Shown: positions 7,516-19,692, counted from the stretch's first letter. The stretch is DNA of 53,008 bases from Rhodococcus maanshanensis NBRC 100610 (GCF_001894865.1 NZ_BCXA01000052.1:1-53008), one strand, 5' to 3'. Made by a program: numbers and translations. Notes: generated from the letters alone by a model not told the origin.

Positions 7516-8499
7516 TCAGGACTTGGCCGCGGTGTTGCGGGTCTTGAGCAGGCTCGCCACCGCGGTCACCACCAGTACACCGAGGATCACGAGCAGCGAG
7601 AGTCCCGTGGAGATCTCGGGGACGCTCACGTGCTCGCCGCCGTTGATGAACGGCAGGGTGTTCTCGTGCAGGGCGTGCAGGACCAACTTCACGCCGATGA
7701 AGGCGAGGATGATCGACAGCCCGTAGGACAGGTAGACCAGGCGCTCGAGCAGACCGCCGATCAGGAAGTACAGCTGCCGCAGGCCCATCAGCGCGAAGGC
7801 GTTCGCGGTGAACACGATGTACGGCTCCTTGGTGAGGCCGTAGATCGCGGGGATCGAGTCCAGCGCGAAAAGGATGTCGGTGAAGCCGATCGCGACGAGC
7901 GCGAGGAACAGCGGCGTCACCAGGCGCTTGCCGTCGATCTTCGTGGTCAGCCGGTCGCCGTCGAACTCCTCGGTGGTGGGCAGGAACCGCTTGGCGATCG
8001 CGATGATCTTGCTCTCGCGTTCCTCCTCCACCTCGGCCTCGTGCCCGGCCTCCTTGATCAGCTTGTACGCCGTGTACACCAGGAACAGGCCGAACAGGTA
8101 GAACACCCAGCTGTAGGCGTTGATGGCCGCCGCGCCGACGGCGATGAAGGCGCCGCGCATCACCAGAGCCATCACGATGCCGATCAACAGCACCTTCTGT
8201 TGGTACTGACGGGGGATCGCGAACGTCGACATGATGATGACGAACACGAACAGGTTGTCGACCGAGAGGGCCTTCTCGGTGACGTATCCGGCGAAATACT
8301 CACCGCCGTAGGTGCCGCCCCAGCCCCAGATGATCACGAAGCCGAACAGGATCGCGATACCGATGTAGACCGCCGACCAGAAGGCGGATTCGCGGAAGGT
8401 GGGCTCGTGGGGGGTTCGCACATGCGCGAAGAAATCGAATACGAAGAGCCCGAGGATCACCAATATGGTGACGATCCAGATGAGCGGAGTGACATGCAT
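7516..8499 (-). CDS. TerC/Alx family membrane protein (manganese-linked)
   Basis: This 327-residue membrane protein starts at ATG 8499 (MHVTPLIWIVTILVIL), 10 bases after a CCGGAGG ribosome site; the longer frame to 8535 lies inside the riboswitch and is not used. Eight or nine hydrophobic segments are visible. TerC-family residues include EKALSVDNLFVFVIIM near residue 83 and the repeat-related TDILFALDSIPAI near 212, each with acidic metal-site residues. Characterised members export or handle Mn2+ (Alx, MeeF/MeeY); the tellurite label is historical. The upstream Mn2+ riboswitch supports a manganese role here. A charged cytoplasmic loop, about residues 160-190, splits the two halves. Confidence 0.9.
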   Translation of the reverse strand: MHVTPLIWIVTILVILGLFVFDFFAHVRTPHEPTFRESAFWSAVYIGIAILFGFVIIWGWGGTYGGEYFAGYVTEKALSVDNLFVFVIIMSTFAIPRQYQQKVLLIGIVMALVMRGAFIAVGAAAINAYSWVFYLFGLFLVYTAYKLIKEAGHEAEVEEERESKIIAIAKRFLPTTEEFDGDRLTTKIDGKRLVTPLFLALVAIGFTDILFALDSIPAIYGLTKEPYIVFTANAFALMGLRQLYFLIGGLLERLVYLSYGLSIILAFIGVKLVLHALHENTLPFINGGEHVSVPEISTGLSLLVILGVLVVTAVASLLKTRNTAAKS

Positions 8500-8650
8500 C
8501 AGCCAACGACCTCCGGTTGCCGATAGGTAGGGCACCGGAGGTCTCTCCCGCCGACGGTGCAGTCGACCGGCAACCCCGGAGCGGCAATGGTGCCGTTCGT
8601 GCTGACGAGGCTGCCACAGAAGTGGGGGATACTCCCCTCCAAGGCTCGTT
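8500..8650 (-). promoter_or_regulatory. yybP-ykoY-type Mn2+ riboswitch leading terC
   Basis: Reading the minus strand, GGGGAGTA (8636-8629) and, about 85 bases later, GGGAGAGACC (8550-8541) match the two conserved strands of the yybP-ykoY aptamer; GGAGG before the first and CCTCC after the second close stem P1. The second strand, GACCTCCGGT-GCC (8543-8531), is also complementary to GGC-AACCGGAGGTC (8521-8508), which contains the terC ribosome site. The two pairings exclude each other. Ligand-stabilised P1 would free the ribosome site, predicting a translational ON switch for manganese. The aptamer family is established; the switching model is my inference from pairing. Confidence 0.82.
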
Positions 8651-8669
8651 CATTCAACCACAAATCGGC

Positions 8670-8694
8670 GGGCCCGCCGGTCCGGCGCGGGCCC
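8670..8694 (-). terminator. Hairpin after ftsK
   Basis: An 8-bp inverted repeat, GGGCCCGC and GCGGGCCC with a 9-base loop, lies just after the ftsK stop on the transcribed strand and before the terC riboswitch. It probably ends ftsK transcription; no T-run follows. Confidence 0.55.
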
Positions 8695-8701
8695 GGCCGA
8701 C

Positions 8702-11368
8702 TCAGTCCTCGGGCTCGGACTCCGGGTCCCCGCCGCGGATCGACCAGAGCAGCCCGTCCAGCTCGTCGGGCTTGATCAACACCTCGCGGGCCTTGGAGCC
8801 CTCGCTTGGACCGACCACTCCCCTGGTCTCCATCAGGTCCATCAGGCGACCCGCCTTGGCGAAGCCGACCCGGAGCTTGCGCTGCAGCATGGAGGTGGAT
8901 CCGAACTGGCTCGTGACCACCAGCTCCACGGCCTGCAGCAGCACGTCCATGTCGTCGCCGATGTCGGGGTCGACGTCCTTCTTGTCCGCCGCCTTCGAGG
9001 CCGTGACACCCTCGGTGTACTCGGGCTCGGCCTGGTTCTTGGAGAAGTCGACGATCGCGGTGATCTCTTCATCGGTGATGAAGGCGCCCTGCAGACGGGT
9101 CGGCTTGCCCGCCCCCATCGGCAGGAACAGCGCGTCGCCCATGCCGATCAGCTTCTCCGCACCCGGCTGGTCGAGGATGACCCGCGAGTCCGTGAGCGAG
9201 GAGGTCGCGAACGCAAGGCGCGAGGGCACGTTGGTCTTGATCAGGCCGGTGACCACGTCCACCGACGGGCGCTGGGTGGCGAGCACGAGGTGGATGCCTG
9301 CCGCGCGCGCCTTCTGCGTGATCCGGACGATCGCCTCCTCCACGTCCCTCGGCGCGGTCATCATCAGGTCCGCGAGCTCGTCGACGATCGCGAGGATGTA
9401 CGGGTACGGCCGGTAGACGCGTTCACTGCCGAGCGGCGCCGTGATCTCCCCAGACCTGACCTTCTTGTTGAAGTCGTCGACGTGCCGGACCTTGTTGGCC
9501 TGCATGTCCTGGTAGCGCTGCTCCATCTCCTCGACCAACCACGCCAGTGCGGCCGCCGCCTTCTTCGGCTGGGTGATGATCGGCGTGATCAGGTGCGGGA
9601 TGCCCTCGTACGGGGTCAGTTCCACCATCTTCGGGTCGATCAGGATCATCCGGACCTCGTCCGGGGTGGCCCTGGCGAGCAGCGAGACCAGCATGGAGTT
9701 GACGAAGCTGGACTTACCGGAGCCAGTCGAACCCGCGACCAGCAGGTGCGGCATCTTCGCCAGGTTGGCGCTGACGAAGTTGCCCTCGATGTCCTTGCCG
9801 AGGCCGATCACCAGTGGGTGGTGATCCTTCCGGGTCGACGGTGCCGACAGCACGTCCGCCAGCCGCACCATCTCCCGGTCCGAGTTCGGCACCTCGATAC
9901 CCACCGCGGACTTGCCGGGGATCGGCGCGAGCAACCGGACGTTGTCGGTCGCAACCGCGTACGCGATGTTGCGGGCCAGCGCGGTGATCTTCTCGACCTT
10001 GACGCCGGGGCCGAGCTCGACCTCGTAGCGGGTGACCGTCGGGCCGCGGGTGAAACCGGTGACCGCGGCGTCGATCTTGAACTGCTCGAGCACCTCGGTG
10101 ATGGCCTCGATCATGGTGTCGTTGGCCGAGCTGCGGGTCTTCGGCGGGTCGCCCTCGATCAGCAGCGACGTCGGCGGCAACGTGTAGTCGCCCTCGATGA
10201 CGCGGTCCGGGATCAGCATCGCGGGCGTCGCGTCCTCGGCCTCGGCCGGGGCCGGGGCCGGGGCAGGCTTGGGCTTCGGTCGCGGACGGGCCGGGGGCAC
10301 CGGAGCGGCGGGCGGCGCCGCGATGACCTCGGTGACCGCCTCGTTCGCGGTCTCGTCGATCGGATAGTTCGTGGCCGGTCCGCCGCCGTCGTCCACGGGA
10401 TACCCGTCGGCATCGAACAGCGCCGGGTCGAAGTCCGTTGGGTCCTGGCTCGCCCGACGGGATCGGCGTGCCGGTCGCAGGTTTCGCAGGTCCTCTAGAT
10501 CGTCGTGCCCCTGGTCCCCGTAACCGTGGTCGTAGCCGTCCTCGGGGTCGTACGGCTCGTACTCGTCGCCGTGACCGTGCACGCCGAACAGCGCCCGCAT
10601 CCGCTCCGGCACCTCACGCACGGTGGTGCCGGTGACCAGCAGGACGCCGAACCCCATCGCCAGGATCAGCAGCGGGATGGAGAGCCACATGGTGAGGCCG
10701 TCGGTCAGCGGTCCACCGATGACATACCCGAGGAATCCCGCCGCGCCCGCCCGGCCCTCGGCATCGACGGGCGCCCCGCTGATGACGTGCCACACGCCGA
10801 GTGCGGGCAACCCGATCAGCAGCGAACCGAGGATCAGCCGCGGCCGCACCTCCGGGTGCGGTTCCGAACGCATCAGCACCACCGCGATCGCGCCCGCGAG
10901 GATCGGCAGCACCGCGCCCGCACCGCCGAACAGCGCCCGCACTCCGGTCTCGAGCCAGTCACCGACCGGGCCACCCGCGGCGAACCACATGGCGGCCGCG
11001 ACGACCACGCTTCCCGCGACCAGTCCCAGCGCGATCCCGTCCCGGCGATGACCGGGCTCGATGTCGGCGGCCTTGCTGACCGTCCTTGTCGTCGCGCCGA
11101 CACCGCGCGCCATCAGAGCCCAGCCGCGGCCCAGCCCGCGCCCGGCCGCCTTGAGCGGGCTCACCGGCGGCTTCGCCGCCGGCTTGCGCCTGGCCGCCTG
11201 CGCGTTGCCGCGCGGCGCCGTCGGCTTGCGCGGGGTGGTCACCGTCTTGGTCGTCCGGCCACCCGACCGCCCCTTGGAACCGCCCGACGCCGACGATCCT
11301 GCGCTCGCGGAGGACCGCGGCGAGGATGATGCGCTCTTGGTAGTTCGGGTCCCGGTCTTACCTGCCAT
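8702..11368 (-). CDS. ftsK: DNA translocase FtsK/SpoIIIE
   Basis: This is an 888-residue septal DNA pump. The first 95 residues are low-complexity Ser/Lys/Pro. Four or five membrane segments lie at about residues 110-260, then an acidic and Pro/Ala linker to about 400. The motor domain follows, with Walker A GSTGSGKSS near 545 and Walker B LAIVDELADLM near 650. The C-terminal winged-helix gamma domain (VTSQFGSTSMLQRKLRVGFAKAGRLMDLME) lies near 825-860 and reads chromosome polarity sequences. It clears chromosomes from the division septum and activates XerCD. Position next to argA matches Rv2748c. Only a weak ribosome site precedes ATG 11368; TAACCT upstream may be a -10 of a very short leader. 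Confidence 0.95.
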   Translation of the reverse strand: MAGKTGTRTTKSASSSPRSSASAGSSASGGSKGRSGGRTTKTVTTPRKPTAPRGNAQAARRKPAAKPPVSPLKAAGRGLGRGWALMARGVGATTRTVSKAADIEPGHRRDGIALGLVAGSVVVAAAMWFAAGGPVGDWLETGVRALFGGAGAVLPILAGAIAVVLMRSEPHPEVRPRLILGSLLIGLPALGVWHVISGAPVDAEGRAGAAGFLGYVIGGPLTDGLTMWLSIPLLILAMGFGVLLVTGTTVREVPERMRALFGVHGHGDEYEPYDPEDGYDHGYGDQGHDDLEDLRNLRPARRSRRASQDPTDFDPALFDADGYPVDDGGGPATNYPIDETANEAVTEVIAAPPAAPVPPARPRPKPKPAPAPAPAEAEDATPAMLIPDRVIEGDYTLPPTSLLIEGDPPKTRSSANDTMIEAITEVLEQFKIDAAVTGFTRGPTVTRYEVELGPGVKVEKITALARNIAYAVATDNVRLLAPIPGKSAVGIEVPNSDREMVRLADVLSAPSTRKDHHPLVIGLGKDIEGNFVSANLAKMPHLLVAGSTGSGKSSFVNSMLVSLLARATPDEVRMILIDPKMVELTPYEGIPHLITPIITQPKKAAAALAWLVEEMEQRYQDMQANKVRHVDDFNKKVRSGEITAPLGSERVYRPYPYILAIVDELADLMMTAPRDVEEAIVRITQKARAAGIHLVLATQRPSVDVVTGLIKTNVPSRLAFATSSLTDSRVILDQPGAEKLIGMGDALFLPMGAGKPTRLQGAFITDEEITAIVDFSKNQAEPEYTEGVTASKAADKKDVDPDIGDDMDVLLQAVELVVTSQFGSTSMLQRKLRVGFAKAGRLMDLMETRGVVGPSEGSKAREVLIKPDELDGLLWSIRGGDPESEPED

Positions 11369-11429
11369 GCACGTCAGGTTAGTCGCTGCGGCCCCATCAG
11401 GACCATCCGCAACACCCGCAACAGGGCTT

Positions 11430-12362
11430 TTAGCGTCGGGTCGTTGCCCAGGACGGACGCCAGGTCGCCTCCGGAAGCGGCGTCAGGCTTCCGAAGTGGT
11501 CGATGATCGCCCGTAGCCCGGGGTGAGGGGTTCTGGGGAGGACCAGCGAGAGCGGGTACGCGATCGTCGGATTCACGATCGGGATGCGGCGCAGGTCGTG
11601 GTTCGTCGGCCAGATGTACCGGTCGCGCGCCCCGACGAGGGTCGCCACGTCCGCGGAGTCCGCGAGGGTGTCCAAGAGCACTTCATCGCCGAAGTGCGGG
11701 CCCGCGGCGTCGATGCGGAGGTCGAATTCGGTGGCGAGCTGATCGTAGAACTCCGACCATTCGCTGCCGGCCGCGATGCCCGGCACCCAGATCCGATGCC
11801 GGCGCAGCTGCGGTGGCGTCAGCGTTCGCGCGGAGGCGAGGGGATGTCTCGGGCCGACGAGGAGTTCCAGCGGCGAGTCGAAGGCGTGGATCATGTGCAC
11901 GTCCCGCGGCAACGTGGCCGGATCGGTCACCGTGCGGAACGAGGCGTCGATCTCGCCTGCCTCGACGGCGGCAACCGCCACACGCGGGTCGTTGACCTTG
12001 AGGGTCACCACGTCGAGGTCGGTCTCGGGATGCGAGCGCCAGTAGTCGTGCAGGACAACGGCCTGCGCGGATCGCAGGCCGAGGACGTCGATCCGAAGGG
12101 CCCGCGAGCCAGGTCTGATCGCGGTGATGGCGCGCTCGACGCCCGTGACGATGCTTCGTGCGTGCGGAAGAAACGCCTGGCCGTCGATGGTCAGCTCGAC
12201 CCCGCGGGCGGTCCGGGTGAACAGGCGGACCTGGAGCTCCCGTTCCAGGGCCGCGATCCGCTTGGAGACGGCCTGTTGCGTCACGCCCAGCTCGTTGGCC
12301 GCGTGTTGCAGCTGGCCGAGCTCGGCCGCGCGGACGAACGATCGCACTGCCTCGGTATCCAT
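11430..12362 (-). CDS. LysR-type transcriptional regulator
   Basis: This 310-residue regulator starts at MDTEAVRSFV (12362); the frame upstream has no LysR homology. The N-terminal winged helix-turn-helix is clear: LQHAANELGVTQQAVSKRIAALERELQVRLFTRT at residues 17-50. The rest is a periplasmic-binding-like effector domain. It is divergent from an MFS exporter gene across 123 bp, the typical arrangement of a LysR regulator that controls its neighbour. The effector is unknown. No equivalent sits beside ftsK in M. tuberculosis as I remember that region, so the pair looks accessory. Confidence 0.88.
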   Translation of the reverse strand: MDTEAVRSFVRAAELGQLQHAANELGVTQQAVSKRIAALERELQVRLFTRTARGVELTIDGQAFLPHARSIVTGVERAITAIRPGSRALRIDVLGLRSAQAVVLHDYWRSHPETDLDVVTLKVNDPRVAVAAVEAGEIDASFRTVTDPATLPRDVHMIHAFDSPLELLVGPRHPLASARTLTPPQLRRHRIWVPGIAAGSEWSEFYDQLATEFDLRIDAAGPHFGDEVLLDTLADSADVATLVGARDRYIWPTNHDLRRIPIVNPTIAYPLSLVLPRTPHPGLRAIIDHFGSLTPLPEATWRPSWATTRR

Positions 12363-12382
12363 TCGACCACCGTAGGTGTGCC

Positions 12383-12469
12383 CAACCGATCGTTGTGGCT
12401 CGCCGGGGAGCCGGTTGTTTGATCGTGTGCCGACACCGCTGCTGTGATTCCGCGAGCAAACCATCGGTT
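12383..12469. promoter_or_regulatory. Candidate LysR operator between the regulator and MFS genes
   Basis: The 123-bp divergent gap contains AACCGAT (12384-12390), within the near-palindrome CAACCGATCGTTG, and its reverse complement ATCGGTT at 12463-12469, close to the MFS ribosome site. Paired sites of this kind fit recognition and activation half-sites of a LysR regulator. This is inference only. Confidence 0.3.
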
Positions 12470-12485
12470 GTCACGAAGGAGTCGC

Positions 12486-13724
12486 ATGCGCGCGCAACTG
12501 GGACGGGACTACGGCCTGCTGTGGTCGGCCTACGCCGTCAGCACCTACGGCACATGGATCGCCTTCGGAGCCTTCCCACTCATCGCGGTCGAGGTGCTGC
12601 ACTCACCGGCATTCGCCGTCTCGCTGCTCGAGGCGGCCGGGCTGACCGTCTCGGCGATCGTTGCGATCCCGCTCGGGACGTGGGTCGAACACCGGGCCAA
12701 ACGGCCGGTGATGATCGCGACGGACCTGGCCCGGTTCCTCGCGATGGCGAGCGTTCCGATCGCGTACTTCCTCGGTCTGCTGAGCTATGGCCAACTTCTC
12801 GCCGTCTCGGTCGTCTCGGGAACCTCGAGCATCGTCTTCACCGCCGCCTCCGGCGCGTACCTGAAACACCTCGTCCACAGCGACCACCTCCTCGTCGCGA
12901 ACGGGAGATTCGAGGGCACGAGCTGGGTGGCGACCGCGGCGGGCCCGCCCCTCGGCGGAGCGCTCATCGGGCTCCTCGGCCCGGTCGTCACCGTCGCCGC
13001 CGATGCCCTCAGCTTTCTGCTGTCCGCGGTCGGGGTCCTCCGCATCCGGGGCGACGACGTCGCAGCGCCCCGCGAGCCGGTCACCGGGCGGAGCGCCACC
13101 GATCTTCTCGGCGGCTGGCGATTCATCCTCCACGACCCCGCGCTACGGCGCCTGTTCCTCAACTCGATCCTGGTGAGCGGCCTGATCATGGCCACCGTTC
13201 CGCTCCTGGCGGTCCTCCTGCTCGGCGAATACCGGTTCCCCGCCTGGCAATACGGTCTCGCCTTCGGCATCCCGGCGCTCGGGGGCCTGGCGGGTGCCCG
13301 CCTCTCACCACGCCTCGTGACCCGCTACGGCAGGCACCGGGTGATGGTCGTCTCCGGTCGGCTGCGCTCGATCTTCCCGCTCGGTCTCGCGTTCACCCAA
13401 CCCGGCATCGCCGGACTCCTCACGGTCATCGTCGTCGAGGGCCTGCTGATCACCTGCATGGGCATCTTCAACCCCATCAACGCGACGGAACGCCTGCAGC
13501 GCACTCCAGCCGATCACGCCGCACGAGTCCTCACCGCATGGAGTGTCAGCAGCAAACTCGCCCAGGCCACCCTCGTGGTGATCTGGGGCGTCCTCGCGAC
13601 GCTCACCAGCCCGCTGACCGCGATCGCCATGTCCGGCGTTCTCCTGCTCGCCACCCCACTGCTGCTGCCGAAGCAGGCACACATGCCCGAACCGGCGGTC
13701 GCGGCGGCCGCCACCTACATCTAG
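12486..13724 (+). CDS. MFS transporter, probable exporter
   Basis: This 412-residue major-facilitator protein starts at ATG 12486 after GAAGGAG. Eleven or twelve hydrophobic segments are visible, beginning YGLLWSAYAVSTYGTWIAFG. Loop motifs such as GTWVEHRAKRPVMIATDLAR near residue 65 and GARLSPRLVTRYGRHRVMV near 280 match the loop 2-3 and 8-9 motifs of the MFS_3/drug-exporter group. It is likely to export a small molecule under control of the divergent LysR regulator; the substrate is unknown. Its stop shares CTAG (13721-13724) with the convergent TIGR03085 gene. Confidence 0.87.
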   Translation: MRAQLGRDYGLLWSAYAVSTYGTWIAFGAFPLIAVEVLHSPAFAVSLLEAAGLTVSAIVAIPLGTWVEHRAKRPVMIATDLARFLAMASVPIAYFLGLLSYGQLLAVSVVSGTSSIVFTAASGAYLKHLVHSDHLLVANGRFEGTSWVATAAGPPLGGALIGLLGPVVTVAADALSFLLSAVGVLRIRGDDVAAPREPVTGRSATDLLGGWRFILHDPALRRLFLNSILVSGLIMATVPLLAVLLLGEYRFPAWQYGLAFGIPALGGLAGARLSPRLVTRYGRHRVMVVSGRLRSIFPLGLAFTQPGIAGLLTVIVVEGLLITCMGIFNPINATERLQRTPADHAARVLTAWSVSSKLAQATLVVIWGVLATLTSPLTAIAMSGVLLLATPLLLPKQAHMPEPAVAAAATYI

Positions 13725-14344
13725 ATGCCGCGATCGAGCGACATCACACCCTGGACCGCCTGATCGGGGCCCTCGGCCTCGATCAGGACCGCGTCACGTC
13801 CGAAGGCGTGCAGGGCGAGCTCCGCGGGGTCGCCGCGCAGCACCACGGTCTCGCCGTCCGCGCTGCGCACCGTGGCCCGTTTCCCGTCCGGACGCTCCAA
13901 CACGACCGAGCACGTCGCTTTTCGATACGCGCGCCTGCCCATCCGTCGGGCCAGCGCCCACAGCGGACCCGCCCAGGCCGGATCGAGGGACCTGGGCGCC
14001 CAGTCCTCGCCACCGCGTCGCACGTCTTCGTGGTGGACGAACATCTCGGCCAGGTTCAGCTGCTCGTCGAACGGCCGCATCAGGGACCACACGGGCGGAC
14101 CCGTCCTGATCTGTTCGAGCAGGTCCTCGAAGGACCCGCCGGCAATCGACGCCTGTACCCGCTCGGTGTAACCGGACAGGGCGGAGACCATGATGCCCGC
14201 GGCCGCATCGGGCCGTCGTTCGCGCAGCACCAGGTGCGCGGCCAGATCCCGGACGGTCCACTGGCCGCACAGCGTGGGCGCGTCGGGCCCGAACTCGGCC
14301 ATCGTGACCACGAGCGCCAGGCGCTCGTCATGGGCCAGTTTCAT
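13721..14344 (-). CDS. TIGR03085 / mycothiol-dependent isomerase-like (DinB fold) protein
   Basis: This 207-residue protein starts at MKLAHDERLALVV (14344). It has the DinB/MDMPI-type four-helix signature: LCGQWTVRDLAAHLVLRERRPDAAAG near residue 26, with the first metal histidine in AAHLV, and FVHHEDVRRGGEDW near 101 supplying two more. This is the TIGR03085 actinobacterial family, related to mycothiol-dependent maleylpyruvate isomerase, with no established substrate. Mycothiol-using enzymes fit the lineage. It is convergent with the MFS gene, sharing a CTAG stop, and divergent from the TSUP gene across 65 bp. Confidence 0.85.
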   Translation of the reverse strand: MKLAHDERLALVVTMAEFGPDAPTLCGQWTVRDLAAHLVLRERRPDAAAGIMVSALSGYTERVQASIAGGSFEDLLEQIRTGPPVWSLMRPFDEQLNLAEMFVHHEDVRRGGEDWAPRSLDPAWAGPLWALARRMGRRAYRKATCSVVLERPDGKRATVRSADGETVVLRGDPAELALHAFGRDAVLIEAEGPDQAVQGVMSLDRGI

Positions 14345-14409
14345 GGCCGCCACGCTACTGCCGAGCGGGCCCGACCGCGCGCTGACACGCACCCAGTACC
14401 GTCCCTTCG

Positions 14410-15189
14410 GTGCCCATCACCGAGATGATCGTTATCGCCCTCGCCGGTTTCGGAGCGGGAGCGATCAACGCCCTCGTCGGCTCGGGAACGCTGATCACCT
14501 TTCCCACCCTTGTCGCGTTCGGTTATCCGCCGGTTGTCGCGACGATGTCGAATGCGGTCGGCCTGGTTGCGGGCGGCGTCTCGGGCACCTGGGGATACCG
14601 CCGCGAACTCCGCGGCCAATGGGACCGGCTGCGCTGGCAGATCCCGGCGTCGCTCGCGGGAGCAGGCCTCGGCGCCTGGCTGCTGCTCCATCTGCCCGAG
14701 AAGGCGTTCGTCACGATCGTGCCGGTGCTGTTGGTGCTCGCGCTGTTCCTGGTGGTCGCCGGTCCGCGGATCCAGGCCTGGGCCAGGGAGCGGGCGGAGG
14801 CGCAGGGCCGGACCGCCGGGCACGTCGGGCCGGGGCGGATGGCGGCGCTGACCGCGGGCACCTTCGCCGTCGGTGTGTACGGCGGCTACTTCACGGCCGC
14901 GCAGGGAATCCTGCTGGTGGGCGTGATGGGCGCCCTGCTGCCGGAGTCGATGCAGCGGATGAACGCCGCGAAGAACCTGCTCTCGCTTCTCGTCAACCTC
15001 GTCGCCGCCACGGCGTACACACTGGTGGCCTTCGACCGGATCAGTTGGGCTGCAGCGGGACTCATCGCCGTCGGATCACTGGTCGGCGGAACCGTCGGCG
15101 CCCGGTACGGCCGGCGGCTCTCCCCCAACGCGCTCCGGGGGGTCATCGTCGCCGTCGGCCTGATCGGACTGTGGCGACTGCTGTTCTGA
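14410..15189 (+). CDS. TSUP (TauE/SafE) family membrane permease
   Basis: This 259-residue membrane protein starts at GTG 14410. It has about eight hydrophobic segments in two homologous halves. The family repeats appear as AGFGAGAINALVGSGTLITFPTLVAFG near the start and GVYGGYFTAAQGILLVGVMG near residue 157, followed by NAAKNLLSLLVN. TSUP proteins carry sulfite, sulfonates or related anions, in import or export. Nothing adjacent points to a particular sulfur pathway. The gene ends 14 bases before a strong terminator hairpin. Confidence 0.87.
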   Translation: MPITEMIVIALAGFGAGAINALVGSGTLITFPTLVAFGYPPVVATMSNAVGLVAGGVSGTWGYRRELRGQWDRLRWQIPASLAGAGLGAWLLLHLPEKAFVTIVPVLLVLALFLVVAGPRIQAWARERAEAQGRTAGHVGPGRMAALTAGTFAVGVYGGYFTAAQGILLVGVMGALLPESMQRMNAAKNLLSLLVNLVAATAYTLVAFDRISWAAAGLIAVGSLVGGTVGARYGRRLSPNALRGVIVAVGLIGLWRLLF

Positions 15190-15203
15190 CACCACTACGC
15201 GCG

Positions 15204-15233
15204 GGCCGGCCCGGTGATCGAACCGGGCCGGCC
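15204..15233. terminator. Bidirectional terminator between TSUP gene and rnj
   Basis: A perfect 12-bp GC-rich inverted repeat (15204-15215 and 15222-15233) with loop GATCGA lies between convergent stop codons at 15189 and 15260. No T-run is present. Confidence 0.8.
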
Positions 15234-15259
15234 GTCGCGAGAGGTTCTCGGCGCGGTGG

Positions 15260-18991
<3,732 letters not shown>

Positions 18992-19050
18992 TGCGTTCCT
19001 TCCTGGGCCTGCTCGGTCCTACTGCGTCCTGCTCGGGAATCACCGCACCC

Positions 19051-19056
19051 TATACC
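19051..19056. promoter_or_regulatory. Candidate shared -10 between thyX and the HicB-like gene
   Basis: TATACC on the plus strand reads GGTATA on the minus strand and sits in the 135-bp divergent gap. It could serve as -10 for either gene: about 60 bases above thyX and about 70 above the HicB-like ATG. No clear -35 element was found on either side. Confidence 0.3.
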
Positions 19057-19084
19057 CGAAGTCGAAGCCGCCCGCCTGACGCCA

Positions 19085-19127
19085 TGACGCCTTGACCGAC
19101 GTCGCCAATGACGTCACAATGACGTCA
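19085..19127. promoter_or_regulatory. Phased GACGTC palindrome array at the HicB-like gene start
   Basis: Two perfect TGACGTCA palindromes begin at 19109 and 19120, a related CGACGTCG begins at 19097, and a half match TGACGCC begins at 19085. Spacing is 12, 12 and 11 bp, one helical turn each. The last palindrome supplies the A of the ATG at 19127. An array of short palindromes over the start of a ribbon-helix-helix gene is a typical autoregulatory operator. Confidence 0.55.
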
Positions 19128-19603
19128 TGGACCTGTCGGAGTACACCACCACCCTGCGCGAGGACCTCGTCGCTGCGGCCGCGCTCGGCGACGAGAACAC
19201 CAAGAGAATCGCCGAGGCACTGGCCGTCGCGGCCGAGAAATCGGCGCGACTGATGCTGTTGTCCGCGCTCTCCGACCTGGCGGCCGAGGCGTCGACCGCA
19301 CTCGGCGACCGCACGGTGCACGTGCGACTCGACGGCGATCGAGCACACGTCGAGGTGGCTCGCGCGGCGCGCCCCGGATCGGGACCGCGCGGCGAGAGCA
19401 CGACGAGCGACTACGTCAATGACGCCATCGACGACGTCACCGGTGACATCTCCCGGGTGACCCTACGCCTGGTGGATCAGATGAAATCCCGCGCGGAGGA
19501 GGCCGCGTCCCAGAACGGGATGTCGCTGAACTCCTGGGTGTCGCAGGCCGTCCAGGGCGCGCTTCGGGACCAGGTCCGCAAGGGCAGGCGCACGGAGGAC
19601 TGA
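19127..19603 (+). CDS. HicB-like ribbon-helix-helix protein
   Basis: This 158-residue protein starts at ATG 19127, which lacks a ribosome site and lies inside a palindrome array. Residues 1-70 are Ala/Glu-rich helix; 55-75 form a strand-rich patch, and a polar linker follows. The C-terminal 45 residues, ISRVTLRLVDQMKSRAEEAA then GMSLNSWVSQAVQGALRDQ, fit the Arc/HicB ribbon-helix-helix DNA-binding fold. Annotators usually label such proteins HicB-family antitoxin, but no HicA-like toxin lies beside it: the neighbours are thyX and an SRPBCC gene. I therefore read it as an orphan regulator that probably represses itself. Confidence 0.72.
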   Translation: MDLSEYTTTLREDLVAAAALGDENTKRIAEALAVAAEKSARLMLLSALSDLAAEASTALGDRTVHVRLDGDRAHVEVARAARPGSGPRGESTTSDYVNDAIDDVTGDISRVTLRLVDQMKSRAEEAASQNGMSLNSWVSQAVQGALRDQVRKGRRTED

Positions 19604-19692
19604 CCTGGACGCGCGTCCGCAACCCAGGACCGTCTCGGAATGATGTAATGACGCACTGAGTTTGGACGCAACCGCACAAAGGGGTGGGCCCG

